From contig CAZFGB010000216.1 in assembly GCA_964518405.1 (NCBI GenBank), positions 10,487 to 74,486 on the forward strand: 64,000 nt of DNA. Direction: 5' to 3'. The notes beneath the pieces are model-generated. The model did no database searches. It saw only the letters and a list, made by a program, of their open reading frames with translations, and was not told the DNA's origin. This document shows positions 1-8,134 of this stretch, in pieces. Numbering within the stretch: position 1 is the first letter of the stretch; each line of letters opens with the position of its first letter. The DNA is from VXNE01 sp964518405 (GTDB lineage Bacteria; Pseudomonadota; Gammaproteobacteria; Pseudomonadales; Azotimanducaceae). A program made the translations under genes and the position numbers.

Positions 1-344
1 CGATCCTCGTCTGCTACATCCTGCTCTGCTTCGGCGGCGGCTTCGCCACCATGCCCTCGTTCGTCACGGACGTGTTCGGGACCGAGCGGATGTCCGCGAT
101 CTACGGCACCATCCTTACGGCCTGGTCGGCTGCGGGCGTCTTCGGCCCGCTATATGTGGGGTACCTGAAGGACCAGTACCCCGACCGCGCGGTCACCTAC
201 TGCTTCCTGATCGGCGTGGTGATGCTCGTGTTTGGCTATATCTTCACCTTCCTCCTGCGCGACGACCGCATCCAGGTATCCCGGCCGACGGTGGAGGGGA
301 CCCTGCGCGAGTTCGACATCGAACCGCGCCCGCGCGCGGCCTGA
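1..344 (+). CDS. MFS transporter, oxalate/formate antiporter-like, C-terminal end only
   Basis: The reading frame is open from the first bases of the window and ends at TGA 342-344, so the start lies upstream. The visible roughly 113 residues contain two hydrophobic segments, one around the GGGFATMPSF stretch and one around the TYCFLIGVVMLVFGYIF stretch, joined by a loop with YGTILTAWSAAGVFGP. This pattern (glycine-rich helix, AWSxAGVxGP, then the last helix and a charged cytoplasmic tail) is typical of the last third of OFA-family major facilitator transporters, which exchange small carboxylates. Substrate cannot be told from the fragment. A formate dehydrogenase operon lies 6 kb away, but nothing links the two directly. 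Confidence 0.75.
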   Translation, partial: ILVCYILLCFGGGFATMPSFVTDVFGTERMSAIYGTILTAWSAAGVFGPLYVGYLKDQYPDRAVTYCFLIGVVMLVFGYIFTFLLRDDRIQVSRPTVEGTLREFDIEPRPRAA

Positions 345-600
345 GGTCGAGCCCAAGGCACAGGACCTATCGGCGTCGGCATGGCGCTCTCCGCCTTGAT
401 CGCCTCCGCCGCCATCAGGCGGTCGACGTGCGCCCGGCCACCTTGCGGCTCGAAATCTCAGCGGCACGGATCAATGCGCCGGCGGGTCGCCTCCACAGTT
501 CGCTCACTCCCATCTCCTTCCGCTTCAAGGAGCATCCTGCGCTTGGCGAAGATGGTGAACATGGCTACCGGCGGATCGGTCATCCACCCCGCGGAGTCTG

Positions 601-1521
601 TCAGCGGGTGACCTCCACGTCGCGGATATGGGCGGTGACGGCTGCGACAATTTCGCCGATCGCGGGCTCGGATAGGTCGTGTCCCAGCTTCTCGATCTCG
701 AGGCAGGTGGCGCCCGGAATGGCGGCGGCGGTGTCGCGTCCGGCCTCCGGCGGAACCAGGGGATCGGCATCCCCGTGTATCACCAGCGTCGGCACCGCGA
801 GTCTGTTCAGGTCCGCGCGCCGATCGCCGTCCGCAAGAATGGCGGCAAGTTGGCGGAGCATGCCGTCCGGCCGGTAGGCGCGGTCGATGGCGCGGCGGGC
901 GAAACGCGCCCCACCCACTTTTTCCGAGTCGAAATGCGGCCCCGCGAAGACCTGCCACGTCTTGATGCTCAAGGAAACGGCCGCCTCGGCATCTTCCGCC
1001 GCCGATGACGAAATCAGCGACCCAACGGCCTCCTCGCTCGGCGGCGGCAATTCCGGATTCCCGGTGGAAGACATGATCGAAGTCAGGCTGTACACGCGGT
1101 GCGGATGCTCGATCGCCATGCGCTGGCCGATCATGCCCCCCATCGACACGCCGATGACATGGGCGCCTCCCTGGCCGATGTGATCGAGCAGGTCGACCGC
1201 ATCTCGAGCCATGTCCGAGAGCGAGTACGCGGGGGCAAGGTCTCCCGGATCGTCGCGTGCCGCCAGCAGCGACATCAGGGAAGGCGGAGGCGCGTCGGAC
1301 CCGTGGGACAGGCCCGAATCCCGGTTGTCGAAGGTCACCGCGCACAGGCCGGCGGCTACCACGCCTTCTATAAGCGATTCCGGCCAATGCACGACCTGGC
1401 ATCCCAAGCCCTGGATGAACAGCACGCGGGGATCGGCGCGCGAACCCGAATGTTCGAAGTAGATTTCGCCGCTCTTTGCCGTGAACCTTGCCATGGCGGC
1501 CCGAAACTCTCCCGTGGACAT
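601..1521 (-). CDS. alpha/beta hydrolase
   Basis: A 306-residue alpha/beta-hydrolase fold protein. The nucleophile elbow GVSMGG carries the catalytic Ser, the acid is in HGDADPLVPP near residue 260, and the His is in EKLGHDLSEP near residue 285. The oxyanion region is LFIQGLG near residue 35. The family covers esterases, C-C bond hydrolases and haloperoxidase-like enzymes; the NRDSGLSHG stretch is typical of the aclacinomycin methylesterase/haloperoxidase-like branch. The start could also be the Met nine codons downstream (MARFTAKSG), where an AG-rich sequence lies further upstream. It is monocistronic on the minus strand, with 256 bases of unassigned sequence between it and the MFS gene. Confidence 0.85.
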   Translation of the reverse strand: MSTGEFRAAMARFTAKSGEIYFEHSGSRADPRVLFIQGLGCQVVHWPESLIEGVVAAGLCAVTFDNRDSGLSHGSDAPPPSLMSLLAARDDPGDLAPAYSLSDMARDAVDLLDHIGQGGAHVIGVSMGGMIGQRMAIEHPHRVYSLTSIMSSTGNPELPPPSEEAVGSLISSSAAEDAEAAVSLSIKTWQVFAGPHFDSEKVGGARFARRAIDRAYRPDGMLRQLAAILADGDRRADLNRLAVPTLVIHGDADPLVPPEAGRDTAAAIPGATCLEIEKLGHDLSEPAIGEIVAAVTAHIRDVEVTR

Positions 1522-1740
1522 TTGAGGTGGCGGGCGAATCTTAGCGTATAGCCGCGAGCCGCGCCGACTTCAGACCGGCGCCCGCCCGCGAACCGTTTCC
1601 GGCATGCCCCTCAAGGCGATTCAAACAGTCCCCGGTCAAGCGCGGGGCGCCGGATTCGACGCAAGCAGGACCGCCCCTTACCATGGCTCGACTCCAACTG
1701 CGGAACCATGATCGCGCATCCCGCGAAACGGCAAGATCGA

Positions 1741-2526
1741 TCAGGATCGAAACAGGTTGTCCGCCAGGAATTCCCCGACCAGGGCGTTGGGGACGGCCTC
1801 GAACGCCGGTTCAACCACCGGCGGATCCGCCAACGGAATCCACTTGAAGCTCTCGGCGACAACGTAGAACGGCGTACCCGCATGGTGCGCCGCCTCCGCC
1901 AGAGCAACGGTGCCGACCTTGTTCACGAAGGAATGCGCCCCGACGGCGTCGGCGCCCACCAGCAATGCCCCCGCCCGGCTGACCTGTCGAACGGCATCCG
2001 CATCGCTCACGCAACGCGCTCCGATCTCAGCGGCCAACCTACGGCCCTCTCCACCCGGTTCGGAGGCGCCAACGATCACCCGATCCGGTGCCACGGCAGC
2101 AAGCAGTCGCCCAATCGTGGAGGAGGCACTGTGCGTCACGATCGGGCCTGAAATGCCGGACAGGCGAGCGCGTCCCAGTTGAATCGTCTGCGCCAATGCC
2201 GCATCGGCGCGGGCCAGGACGCGGTCGCAGTGCCGTATGGCCGTTTTCCGCACCTGCCCACATTCGACTGCCGGCATGCTGCCCATCCAGTGCCTCAACA
2301 GGCTACCGATCGCGCCGATGCCCGGCCGCGCGCGTTCAAGCGTTCGCGCCCAATCCAACAACGACTCGATATCGGCCCCTTCCGCGGTTTCGATATGCGC
2401 GCGCAATCCGCGCAGCGCCTGCCTGGCCAAAGTTCCCGCGCCATCCACCGTATTGCCCGCAAGTTCCCGCCCGAGTCTGTCGGGGAAAGATTCAGTGCCG
2501 TTCACAGCGAACCACGCTCCTTCCAC
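1741..2526 (-). CDS. eIF2B alpha/beta/delta-like protein (sugar-phosphate isomerase family)
   Basis: A 261-residue protein matching the second half of the IF-2B/methylthioribose-1-phosphate isomerase fold. The NAD-like Rossmann part shows VTHSASSTI, a DRVIVGASEPGGEGRRLA stretch, GALLVGADAV and NKVGTVALAEAAHHAGTPFYVV, the conserved core of eIF2B subunits and of archaeal ribose-1,5-bisphosphate isomerase. The VGADAV Asp is the catalytic acid in the isomerases. I chose GTG at 2526 because GGAGGGGGG sits 8 nt upstream; a TTG 11 codons further up is also in frame. The true substrate is unknown. It is a lone minus-strand gene next to an integrase remnant. Confidence 0.75.
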   Translation of the reverse strand: MEGAWFAVNGTESFPDRLGRELAGNTVDGAGTLARQALRGLRAHIETAEGADIESLLDWARTLERARPGIGAIGSLLRHWMGSMPAVECGQVRKTAIRHCDRVLARADAALAQTIQLGRARLSGISGPIVTHSASSTIGRLLAAVAPDRVIVGASEPGGEGRRLAAEIGARCVSDADAVRQVSRAGALLVGADAVGAHSFVNKVGTVALAEAAHHAGTPFYVVAESFKWIPLADPPVVEPAFEAVPNALVGEFLADNLFRS

Positions 2527-2568
2527 GGCAGCAACCCCCCCTCCGTGAATCCCCTTCAAATCTACGAC

Positions 2569-2868
2569 TTACGGCCAATTTCGTCTCTGCTGGCCGCAAT
2601 ACTGGGATACGACCGATGGCCGCCCGTGGCCGAGTTCCCTAGAGATCATCAGCCGCACCCGATCGTCCACGATCCGATGGCCCCGGTCCGCGTAACGCGG
2701 CTGGAACTTCATCGCCTCCTCCCGGCGCAGTCCGAGCTGATCCTGCAGGCGCAGCGACATCCTCACGTGCGCGTCGGTGATCTTCGCCAGCTTCTCCGGG
2801 TCGAGCGGCCGGCTCGCCATCCCATTCTTTTGGGCGACCAGCGTAACCCCGGCCGTCGCAATCTCCAT
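2569..2868 (-). pseudogene. site-specific integrase remnant with internal deletion
   Basis: The frame contains VRMSLRLQDQLGLRREEAMKF followed by QPRYADRGHRIV, a hallmark of the integrase family with the Integrase_1 catalytic domain. It then jumps straight into ISRELGHGRPSVVSQYCG, which in the family is the C-terminal box carrying the Tyr nucleophile. The roughly 100 residues that normally lie between (including the catalytic His-x-x-Arg region) and the whole N-terminal arm-binding part are missing. The product cannot be an active recombinase. It marks an old mobile-element scar next to a decayed TA locus. Confidence 0.65.
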
Positions 2869-2918
2869 TTTGCGTCATCGTGCTCGAACCGTCCTGTTGG
2901 CCGAGGGCTTGACCGTGG

Positions 2919-3236
2919 TCACGCCACCGCGCCCAAACCGTTCTTCTCGACCAGCGTAAGCAGCTTCAACGAAGCGCCCCTCGGGCGCTTCTCGCCACGC
3001 TCCCACTGGCTCACCAAGCCGGTCGTCACGTTGAGGTAACGCGCGAACACCGCTTGGCTCGCGTTTTCCCGATGCCGAAGCGCACGAATATCCTCCGGCT
3101 TCATGTCCTCCACGGGCGTCAGACACATCTCGTCGAACGCCCGCATGGTCCGCTTCGACATCAGTCCCGCTTCGGCCAGACCGAACGCGGCCTCGTGAGC
3201 CGCCGCCATCGCTTCACTCTTGTACTGCTTCGCCAT
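2919..3236 (-). CDS. HigA/NadS-type XRE antitoxin
   Basis: A 105-residue helix-turn-helix protein. Residues about 45-95 contain PEDIRALRHRENASQAVFAR, then YLNVTTGLVSQWERGEKRP, the classic XRE helix-turn-helix with the WERG turn. The N-terminal helix ends in MRAFDEMCLTPVEDM, typical of NadS/HigA antitoxins that pair with RelE-fold toxins. The upstream reading frame, overlapping its start by 23 nt, is the last 46 codons of such a toxin, so the antitoxin now stands without a full toxin. It may still bind its operator and act as a plain repressor. Confidence 0.8.
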   Translation of the reverse strand: MAKQYKSEAMAAAHEAAFGLAEAGLMSKRTMRAFDEMCLTPVEDMKPEDIRALRHRENASQAVFARYLNVTTGLVSQWERGEKRPRGASLKLLTLVEKNGLGAVA

Positions 3237-3353
3237 TGCTCTTCACCTCGATGATCGCTCCAACTGACTGCGCCGCTTTCAGGCCCGCCTGGTCCAGCGC
3301 AAGATACCTGTCGGCCAGCAATCGAAATGCCGCCAACTCGTCAGGTTGGCCGC
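3214..3353 (-). pseudogene. RelE/HigB-family toxin, C-terminal stub
   Basis: On the minus strand, in a different frame from the antitoxin, runs CGQPDELAAFRLLADRYLAL, then DQAGLKAAQSVGAIIEVKSN and GEAVQE, then TGA at 3216-3214. The pattern of ELxAFxxLAxxYLxL and a final IIEV strand, plus the 23-nt overlap with the antitoxin start, matches the tail of the RelE-type toxins that precede NadS antitoxins. Upstream the frame runs into copy A of a dispersed repeat (3358-3424) and no N-terminal toxin sequence is found, so the gene is truncated. Confidence 0.55.
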
Positions 3354-3357
3354 ACAC

Positions 3358-3424
3358 CGCGTCAGCGGTCGGGGAAGCCGCTTATCTTGCGAGGGACACC
3401 CTCTCGCTCCGGGGCTGAAGGGTC
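3358..3424 (+). repeat. dispersed hairpin repeat, copy A
   Basis: Begins with GCGTCAGCGGTCGGGGAAG, then GCGAGGGACACCCTCTCGC (an imperfect hairpin with a 2-nt insertion), and ends GGGGCTGAAGGGTCC. The same blocks in the same order occur at 4474-4561, 33811-33958 and, diverged and reversed, 6649-6687. This copy abuts the point where the upstream toxin gene is truncated. Confidence 0.75.
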
Positions 3425-3526
3425 CGTCGGAAGAATTGGACAGGATGCACGCCTCTGTTTCCATCCCTCAAGCAGGCGGATAGTATTTCGGCGGGCTTCA
3501 ATCGCGCAGAAGAGGAAGGAAACGTC

Positions 3527-4462
3527 ATGGGCTACAACAACATCATCTACGAGACCGACGATCGGCTGGCGTTCGTCACGCTGAACCGGCCGGAGAAGCT
3601 GAACGCGCTGAGCCATGCCCTGCGCGGGGAGGTGTACGACGCGATGCGCGAAGCCGAGGCGGATCCCGCCATCGGCGTCATCATCCTCAAGGGAGCCGGA
3701 CGTGCCTTCTCCGCAGGCTATGACCTGACGCCGAATCCGAACGAGCAGAGCGACTACGTGAGCGATCGGTCCGGCATGCCGGATACCGGCTCCACGCATC
3801 CGCAACACTACGACTGGTCGCGGCATGCGTTGATGGGCCACTGGCTGATCTGGGAACTCGCCAAGCCGGTGATCGCGCAGGTCCACGGCTGGTGTCTCGC
3901 AGGCGCCACCGAACTCGCATCCATGTGCGACATGCGCATGGTGGCGGACGACGCCCGCGTCGGCTATCCGCCCGTTCGCGCGCAGGGCACCATGGACATG
4001 ATGTGGGCGCCCTGGTTCATGAAGCCCGGCAAGGCCCGGGCCTTCGCCTATACCGGCGACTGGTACAGCGGAGAAGAGATGGAGGACTTCGGCTGGGCGA
4101 CCTACGCCAAGCCGAAGGACGAGTTGGAAGAGTTCACCATCCGGTTCGCTCGCCGCCTCGGCCACATCGACAACGACCAGTTGAACTACAACAAGCGCGC
4201 CGTCAACCGGCAATACGAGATCATGGGCATACGCACCGGCCTGATGTCCGGTACCGACGTGGAAGCGATGTCCAAGCACCGTACCGCCGCCGGGGAGTTC
4301 GGTCGCCGCGTGCGCGAAGATGGCCTGAAGTCCGCGCTGGAGTGGCGCGACGGGCCGTTCGGCGACTTCCGTGGGGAATACGCCACGGCGCCGAGGAACC
4401 GGGCGATTGCCGGCACGGACGGCACCAAGGCCGAACCCGGCGACGCCGACTACAGCCGGTGA
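3527..4462 (+). CDS. crotonase-family enoyl-CoA hydratase/isomerase
   Basis: A 311-residue crotonase-fold protein. The N-terminal strand ends in FVTLNRPEKLNAL; the first oxyanion-hole segment is GRAFSAGYDLTP near residue 65, and the second is HGWCLAGATELASMCD near residue 125, followed by ADDARVGYPPVRAQG. These are the CoA-thioester binding features. Typical catalytic Glu positions are not obvious, so hydratase versus isomerase or another acyl-CoA chemistry is open. AGGAAGG lies 6-7 nt before the ATG. It is a single gene, but shares its overall plan, including a C-terminal ALEWRDGPFGDF-like tail, with the crotonase at 31756-32637, so the two probably descend from one duplication. Confidence 0.85.
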   Translation: MGYNNIIYETDDRLAFVTLNRPEKLNALSHALRGEVYDAMREAEADPAIGVIILKGAGRAFSAGYDLTPNPNEQSDYVSDRSGMPDTGSTHPQHYDWSRHALMGHWLIWELAKPVIAQVHGWCLAGATELASMCDMRMVADDARVGYPPVRAQGTMDMMWAPWFMKPGKARAFAYTGDWYSGEEMEDFGWATYAKPKDELEEFTIRFARRLGHIDNDQLNYNKRAVNRQYEIMGIRTGLMSGTDVEAMSKHRTAAGEFGRRVREDGLKSALEWRDGPFGDFRGEYATAPRNRAIAGTDGTKAEPGDADYSR

Positions 4463-4473
4463 CGCCAAGCTTG

Positions 4474-4561
4474 CATGGAAGTACGCTGCCAGCGACGGGG
4501 AGCGTCCCACCACTTTCCTGCGGCGTCAGCGGTCGGGGAAGTTCCCCCGGCTGAAGGCTCC
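4474..4561 (+). repeat. dispersed repeat, copy B (short form)
   Basis: Shares with copy C the upstream block (GTAC, GCGACGGGGA, CGTC), then GCGTCAGCGGTCGGGGAAG and GGCTGAAGGCTCC. The central GAGGGACACCCTC hairpin block is missing and replaced by a short GTTCCCCC stretch, so the hairpin unit looks like an optional insert. It lies in the convergent space between the crotonase and vapC stop codons. Confidence 0.75.
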
Positions 4562-4575
4562 TTGACCTGTGAAGT

Positions 4576-4977
4576 TCATGATCCTTCCAATTCGAAGAGA
4601 GGGATACCCATGGCGCGGGCGACAGAAACCATCCGCTGGTCGTAGCTGGCAAGCGAGACCGCCTGCCCGTGGTCGAGCAAGTACGCGCATGACGCCAAAT
4701 GCAGCGCATCGAGCGTCCGCACCCGGATAGGGCCGGGAAAGGGTTCCAGCGCCCGCGCGAGCACCGACGGGACAAGCTCCAGCATCGCAATTCGCCCGAT
4801 CAGCGAGCGGGTGGACTCTCCGTGGGACTCGGCGAGCCCACGCGCGTGCAGCGGCGTCCATAGCTCGTATTCAAGCAGCCGACTGGAAACCAGCGTTTCG
4901 CGCCAGATCGAACCCGGCGGGCGTCGATCTTCGGCCAAGAGATGCGCGAGCGCGACGGATGTGTCGAGGTAGATCAC
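4576..4977 (-). CDS. vapC: PIN-domain toxin (VapC family)
   Basis: A 133-residue PIN ribonuclease. The acidic quartet is visible: Asp in MIYLDTSVALAH (residue 5), Glu in LLEYELWTP near residue 38, Asp in RTLDALHLASC near residue 94 and Asp in ASYDQRMV near residue 112. VapC toxins cut RNA, often initiator tRNA, when freed from their antitoxin. The ATG overlaps the antitoxin stop by 4 nt, giving translational coupling. The pair is probably functional; no damage is seen. Confidence 0.88.
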   Translation of the reverse strand: MIYLDTSVALAHLLAEDRRPPGSIWRETLVSSRLLEYELWTPLHARGLAESHGESTRSLIGRIAMLELVPSVLARALEPFPGPIRVRTLDALHLASCAYLLDHGQAVSLASYDQRMVSVARAMGIPLFELEGS

Positions 4978-5264
4978 CGGTCGAGCCGATTTTCATCGAG
5001 TTCCTCGAGAATCTCGTCCAGACGGGCGACCGGCGCCGGGGTCGGCGGTGGCCCGGAAGCAGCCAGCGGCGGCGTCAGCACACCGGATCGCACCGCTTCG
5101 GCCAGGAACGCGTCGGCGAGCATGGGACTTCGTGTCGGCCTCAATGGACCGAGTTCCGCCACTACCCGGTCGCGGTCCGTCACCAGGATCGTTTCGCCGG
5201 ACGCGGCCAATCGCACGTATTCGCTCAACCGGCTGTTCAGCATCTTGATTCCGACGGACCTCAT
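4974..5264 (-). CDS. vapB: Phd/YefM-type antitoxin partner of VapC
   Basis: The N-terminus IKMLNSRLSEYVR followed by LAASGETILVTDRDRVVAEL is the Phd/YefM DNA-binding and dimerisation fold. The Pro-rich second half (SGPPPTPAPVARLDEILEEL) is the toxin-binding tail. I chose ATG at 5264 rather than TTG at 5273 because a consensus -35/-10 pair places transcription start at or within a base of that ATG, and the longer form would begin inside the -10 element. The product is 96 residues. The operator-like inverted repeat at 5271-5296 overlaps the promoter, consistent with autorepression. Confidence 0.85.
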   Translation of the reverse strand: MRSVGIKMLNSRLSEYVRLAASGETILVTDRDRVVAELGPLRPTRSPMLADAFLAEAVRSGVLTPPLAASGPPPTPAPVARLDEILEELDENRLDR

Positions 5265-5270
5265 GCGAAC

Positions 5271-5300
5271 CAAGGTAGCGACTGGTTGCTACCTTGTCAA
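5271..5300 (-). promoter_or_regulatory. vapBC promoter with overlapping inverted-repeat operator, leaderless
   Basis: On the minus strand TTGACA (5300-5295), a 17-nt spacer and TACCTT (5277-5272) form a near-consensus sigma70 promoter; exactly 7 nt later comes the ATG (5264). Nine-base arms CAAGGTAGC and GCTACCTTG (5271-5279 and 5288-5296), spaced by 8 nt, cover the spacer and the -10. The mRNA would begin at the start codon, with no room for a ribosome binding site. Confidence 0.7.
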
Positions 5301-5343
5301 TCGCATCTCTTCTTGCGTCTCTTCTTGCGCGACCGACGTTCGA

Positions 5344-6528
5344 TCAGATGTACTCCCGAAGCTTGAAGCCGTCGACAGCCAACATGTTCTTCGTAACAGG
5401 ATGGCTCTGCCGCGTTCGGCAAAGCACCATCACGGGCCAACGAGTCCGGGGCAACAGCCCGTGGACGGCAATCGCTTGTTGGAAGTCTTTTGCGGCGGGA
5501 ATCTCTTTCCACTTGCTCTCGGCGAGGGACAGATGGCCGTCGCGTTCGATTACGAAGTCCACTTCTCGCGATTGATCCCGATAGAACCACACCGATGCTT
5601 CGGGCGCTTCAATGCTCAGGTACTTGCGCAATTCCCCATAGAGAAAGGTCTCCCAGATCGCTCCCATCAGGTAGGTCTGGGTGACGACGTGCCGATTGAG
5701 ACCCAGGAGAAAGCACAACAGCCCCACGTCGTTGAAATACAGTTTGGGTGTCTTCACCAGGCGCTTGCCGACATTGGCGAAGTACGGCTCCAGGATCGTG
5801 ATCTGATTGGTGGCTTCCAGCACCCCCAGCCATTCGTTGATGGTCTTCGTGCTGACGCCGACTTCCTTTGCAAGTTCAGTCTTGTTCAGAAGCTGACCGC
5901 TGCGCACGGCAGCCGCGCGCATGAACCGATCAAAATCCCGGAGTGAGCTGACGTTGAGTACCTGGCGCACATCCCGTTCGAGATAGGTGGCTTGGTAGCC
6001 GCCGAAGAAATCGGCCGGCCTTAGCGCCAAGTCCTTCCAAAGCTGAGGCATGAACCCGCGAACAAGCACTTCGGCGATACCTGCCGTGGTTTCCCGCTCT
6101 GCAAAGACCTCGCCGAGTTCATGAATGGCGAGGGCCTCAAGTTCCAGGACGCCGCATCGGCCGGCAAGAGAGTCCGACACTCCGCGCATGAGACTGAGCT
6201 TCTGCGAACCCGTCAGGATGTAACGGCCATTGGCGTTGCGGTTGCGGTCGATCTCGACCTTCAGGTAACGAAACAGCTTGGGCGCATATTGCACCTCATC
6301 GACAAGGAGCGGCGGCGGATGGCGCGTGAGGAAGGTCTGCGGGTCTTCTTCCGCAAGCTGTGCTTCTGCGGGCAAGTCGAGGCTGACATACCGATAATCA
6401 GGAAACAGCTTGGTCAGCAGCGTTGTCTTGCCCGTCTGACGCGCTCCTGTGACCACTACGGCGGGAAAGTGCCGCGCCAGCCGAAGGACGGAACCGGCGA
6501 TGTCTCTCGGGAATTCGTACTCTGACAA
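5344..6528 (-). CDS. AAA-type ATPase with DUF4143 domain
   Basis: A 394-residue protein of the AAA_14/DUF4143 family. Walker A is GARQTGKTT near residue 28, Walker B is LLVDEVQYAP near residue 75, and sensor 1 is ILTGSQKL. The middle part ARDFDRF...LLNKTELAKEVGVS is a winged helix, and the C-terminus SVWFYRDQSREVDFVIERDG is a nuclease-like D-x-E core. These proteins are common in accessory regions; their function is unsettled and a TA-like or defence role has been suggested. The only sensible start is TTG at 6528; a TATAAC -10-like hexamer lies 8 nt upstream and no Shine-Dalgarno is seen, so it may be leaderless. Confidence 0.85.
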   Translation of the reverse strand: MSEYEFPRDIAGSVLRLARHFPAVVVTGARQTGKTTLLTKLFPDYRYVSLDLPAEAQLAEEDPQTFLTRHPPPLLVDEVQYAPKLFRYLKVEIDRNRNANGRYILTGSQKLSLMRGVSDSLAGRCGVLELEALAIHELGEVFAERETTAGIAEVLVRGFMPQLWKDLALRPADFFGGYQATYLERDVRQVLNVSSLRDFDRFMRAAAVRSGQLLNKTELAKEVGVSTKTINEWLGVLEATNQITILEPYFANVGKRLVKTPKLYFNDVGLLCFLLGLNRHVVTQTYLMGAIWETFLYGELRKYLSIEAPEASVWFYRDQSREVDFVIERDGHLSLAESKWKEIPAAKDFQQAIAVHGLLPRTRWPVMVLCRTRQSHPVTKNMLAVDGFKLREYI

Positions 6529-6648
6529 ATCGGGAAGTTATAGTTCGGATATGTTTGTACAACGATAGCGTTTCTGTTGACCAATTGCCACACCTTGACG
6601 ACCTGAACGGGCAAAGACAAGCGCCACAACGGGGATTCGTTCGCAACA

Positions 6649-6687
6649 GGAGCCTTCAGCCGGGGAGCTTCCTTGACGATGCGTCAG
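6649..6687 (-). repeat. dispersed repeat, diverged copy D
   Basis: Read on the minus strand it gives GCATCGTCAAGGAAGCTCCC followed by CGGCTGAAGGCTCC, close to copy B without the hairpin block. It starts inside the last codon of mobA and runs downstream of it. Confidence 0.5.
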
Positions 6688-7268
6688 CTACCCGACGCCC
6701 GTTGCCGCCATGCTTCAAGGTCGTCCGGCGTATTGACGTTGAAGAACGACCCGGCGATGGCGGAAAGATCCGTGGCGCCGATGCCGTTCTGATCCAGCCA
6801 GCGGTGCGCCGCCCTGCCCCCCTGTTCGAAGAAACGGACCAGGGACTCGGCGCGGTCGCGACGCATCAGCAGGAACAGGTTCTGACGCCGGTTCCCGTCG
6901 TGGGGAACAGCCACGCCCGCGCGCTCCGCATCGGGGGCCAGAAGTTCCACAAGGTTTTCCGCGAGATAGGGCGTGTCTCCGGGACAGGTGAAAACCCAGT
7001 CCGTCGTTGCGACCTCCTCGGCGGTGGCGAGTCCGCTCAACGGGCCTTCGCCCGGCGCGCGATCGGGCACCATCTCGCGGCCGAATCGCTCATAGGCCGG
7101 TCCATCCGCGCCGCTCAGCACGACCGTCGCCACCTGCTTGACAAGGCGTTCCAGCACCCAAGCCAGGAGCGGGCGCCCGGCGACTTCGATCAGCGGTTTT
7201 TCGACACCGCCGAGACGTCGCCCGGAACCGCCGCAGAATACGATGCCGGTAACGTCCTCCGCGTTCAC
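6684..7268 (-). CDS. mobA: molybdenum cofactor guanylyltransferase MobA
   Basis: A 194-residue nucleotidyltransferase that joins GMP to molybdopterin, making the MGD cofactor needed by formate dehydrogenase. The signature GIVFCGGSGRRLGGVEKPL at the N-terminus matches the MobA GTP loop, followed by FTCPGDTPYLAENLV (metal-binding Asp) and a C-terminal FFNVNTPDDLEA segment, diagnostic of MobA. The start is the GTG at 7268, whose GTGA overlaps the fdhD stop. A longer open frame extends upstream but is only the shadow of fdhD. It is the last gene of the formate dehydrogenase operon. Confidence 0.9.
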   Translation of the reverse strand: MNAEDVTGIVFCGGSGRRLGGVEKPLIEVAGRPLLAWVLERLVKQVATVVLSGADGPAYERFGREMVPDRAPGEGPLSGLATAEEVATTDWVFTCPGDTPYLAENLVELLAPDAERAGVAVPHDGNRRQNLFLLMRRDRAESLVRFFEQGGRAAHRWLDQNGIGATDLSAIAGSFFNVNTPDDLEAWRQRASGS

Positions 7269-8134
7269 GCCGAGATGCGTTGCCCGGCCGCGTAGATGTT
7301 GAAGCGGTCGGCCTTGAGAAAGCCGGCAAGGGTGATGCCCTGGTCCTGCGCCATCTCCACCGCCAGCGACGAGGGTGGACCAATGGATGCGACGAAGGGT
7401 GCGCCCGCTACCGCGGCCTTTTGCATCAGTTCGAAGCTGGCGCGACCGGAGAGCAGGATGCCGTATCCCGCCAACCCGCCTTCCGCGAGATACGAACCCG
7501 CCAGCTTGTCCAGGGCGTTGTGCCGGCCGACGTCTTCCCGAACGCGCAGAAGCGCGCCCGACGCATCGAAACTCCCGGATGCATGCAGGCCGCCCGTGTG
7601 GGCGAATTCGGTCTGCCTGTCTCGCAGCGCGGCCGGCAATCTTTTCAGCGCATTCGCAGCAATGCGGAAGCTCGTGGGGGGCCGTTCCCCGATCTGCACG
7701 CGCACGGCGTCGAGCGACGCCTTGCCGCACACGCCGCAGCTCGATGTCGTGTAGAAATGCCGCAACAGTCCGCCGGCATCCACCCGCACATGGTCCGCCA
7801 GTTCGACGCGGATGACGTTCCGGATGCCCTTGTCCGGACTCGGCGGCCCGCAATGCTCCACCTCTCGGACGTCACTCGCGGCACCGATGATCGTCTCTCC
7901 AGCGAGGAAGCCGACGGCCAGTTCCTCGTCGTTGCCCGGCGTGCGCATGGTGATGGAGATACTCTGCTCCACGCGCCCGGAACCCGTCTCGTGGGACAGC
8001 CGGATCTCCAGCGGCTCTTCGATGGTCACGGTATCGCTGGCGCGGCGCGTTCCGTCGAGGGAGACCGCCTCGATGTCGACACGCAGATTCGCCGCGGGAG
8101 TACCTCTGGCGGGGATGTTCTGTTCGACAGTCAA
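7265..8134 (-). CDS. fdhD: formate dehydrogenase accessory sulfurtransferase FdhD
   Basis: A 289-residue FdhD/FdsC protein that delivers sulfur from a desulfurase to the Mo-bis-MGD cofactor. The catalytic pair is in SSCGVCGKASLD near residue 132; FTHTGG-like FAHTGGLHASG and REDVGRHNALDKL follow, then ILLSGRASFELMQKA, all family markers. Its ATG overlaps the end of fdsA by 4 nt and its stop overlaps mobA, so the whole set is translationally coupled. Confidence 0.92.
   Translation of the reverse strand: MTVEQNIPARGTPAANLRVDIEAVSLDGTRRASDTVTIEEPLEIRLSHETGSGRVEQSISITMRTPGNDEELAVGFLAGETIIGAASDVREVEHCGPPSPDKGIRNVIRVELADHVRVDAGGLLRHFYTTSSCGVCGKASLDAVRVQIGERPPTSFRIAANALKRLPAALRDRQTEFAHTGGLHASGSFDASGALLRVREDVGRHNALDKLAGSYLAEGGLAGYGILLSGRASFELMQKAAVAGAPFVASIGPPSSLAVEMAQDQGITLAGFLKADRFNIYAAGQRISA

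Noticed and set aside
345..600. Small frames between the MFS gene and the hydrolase
   Set aside because: No ribosome binding site, biased Arg/Ser/Ala composition, no domain; treated as plain intergenic sequence.
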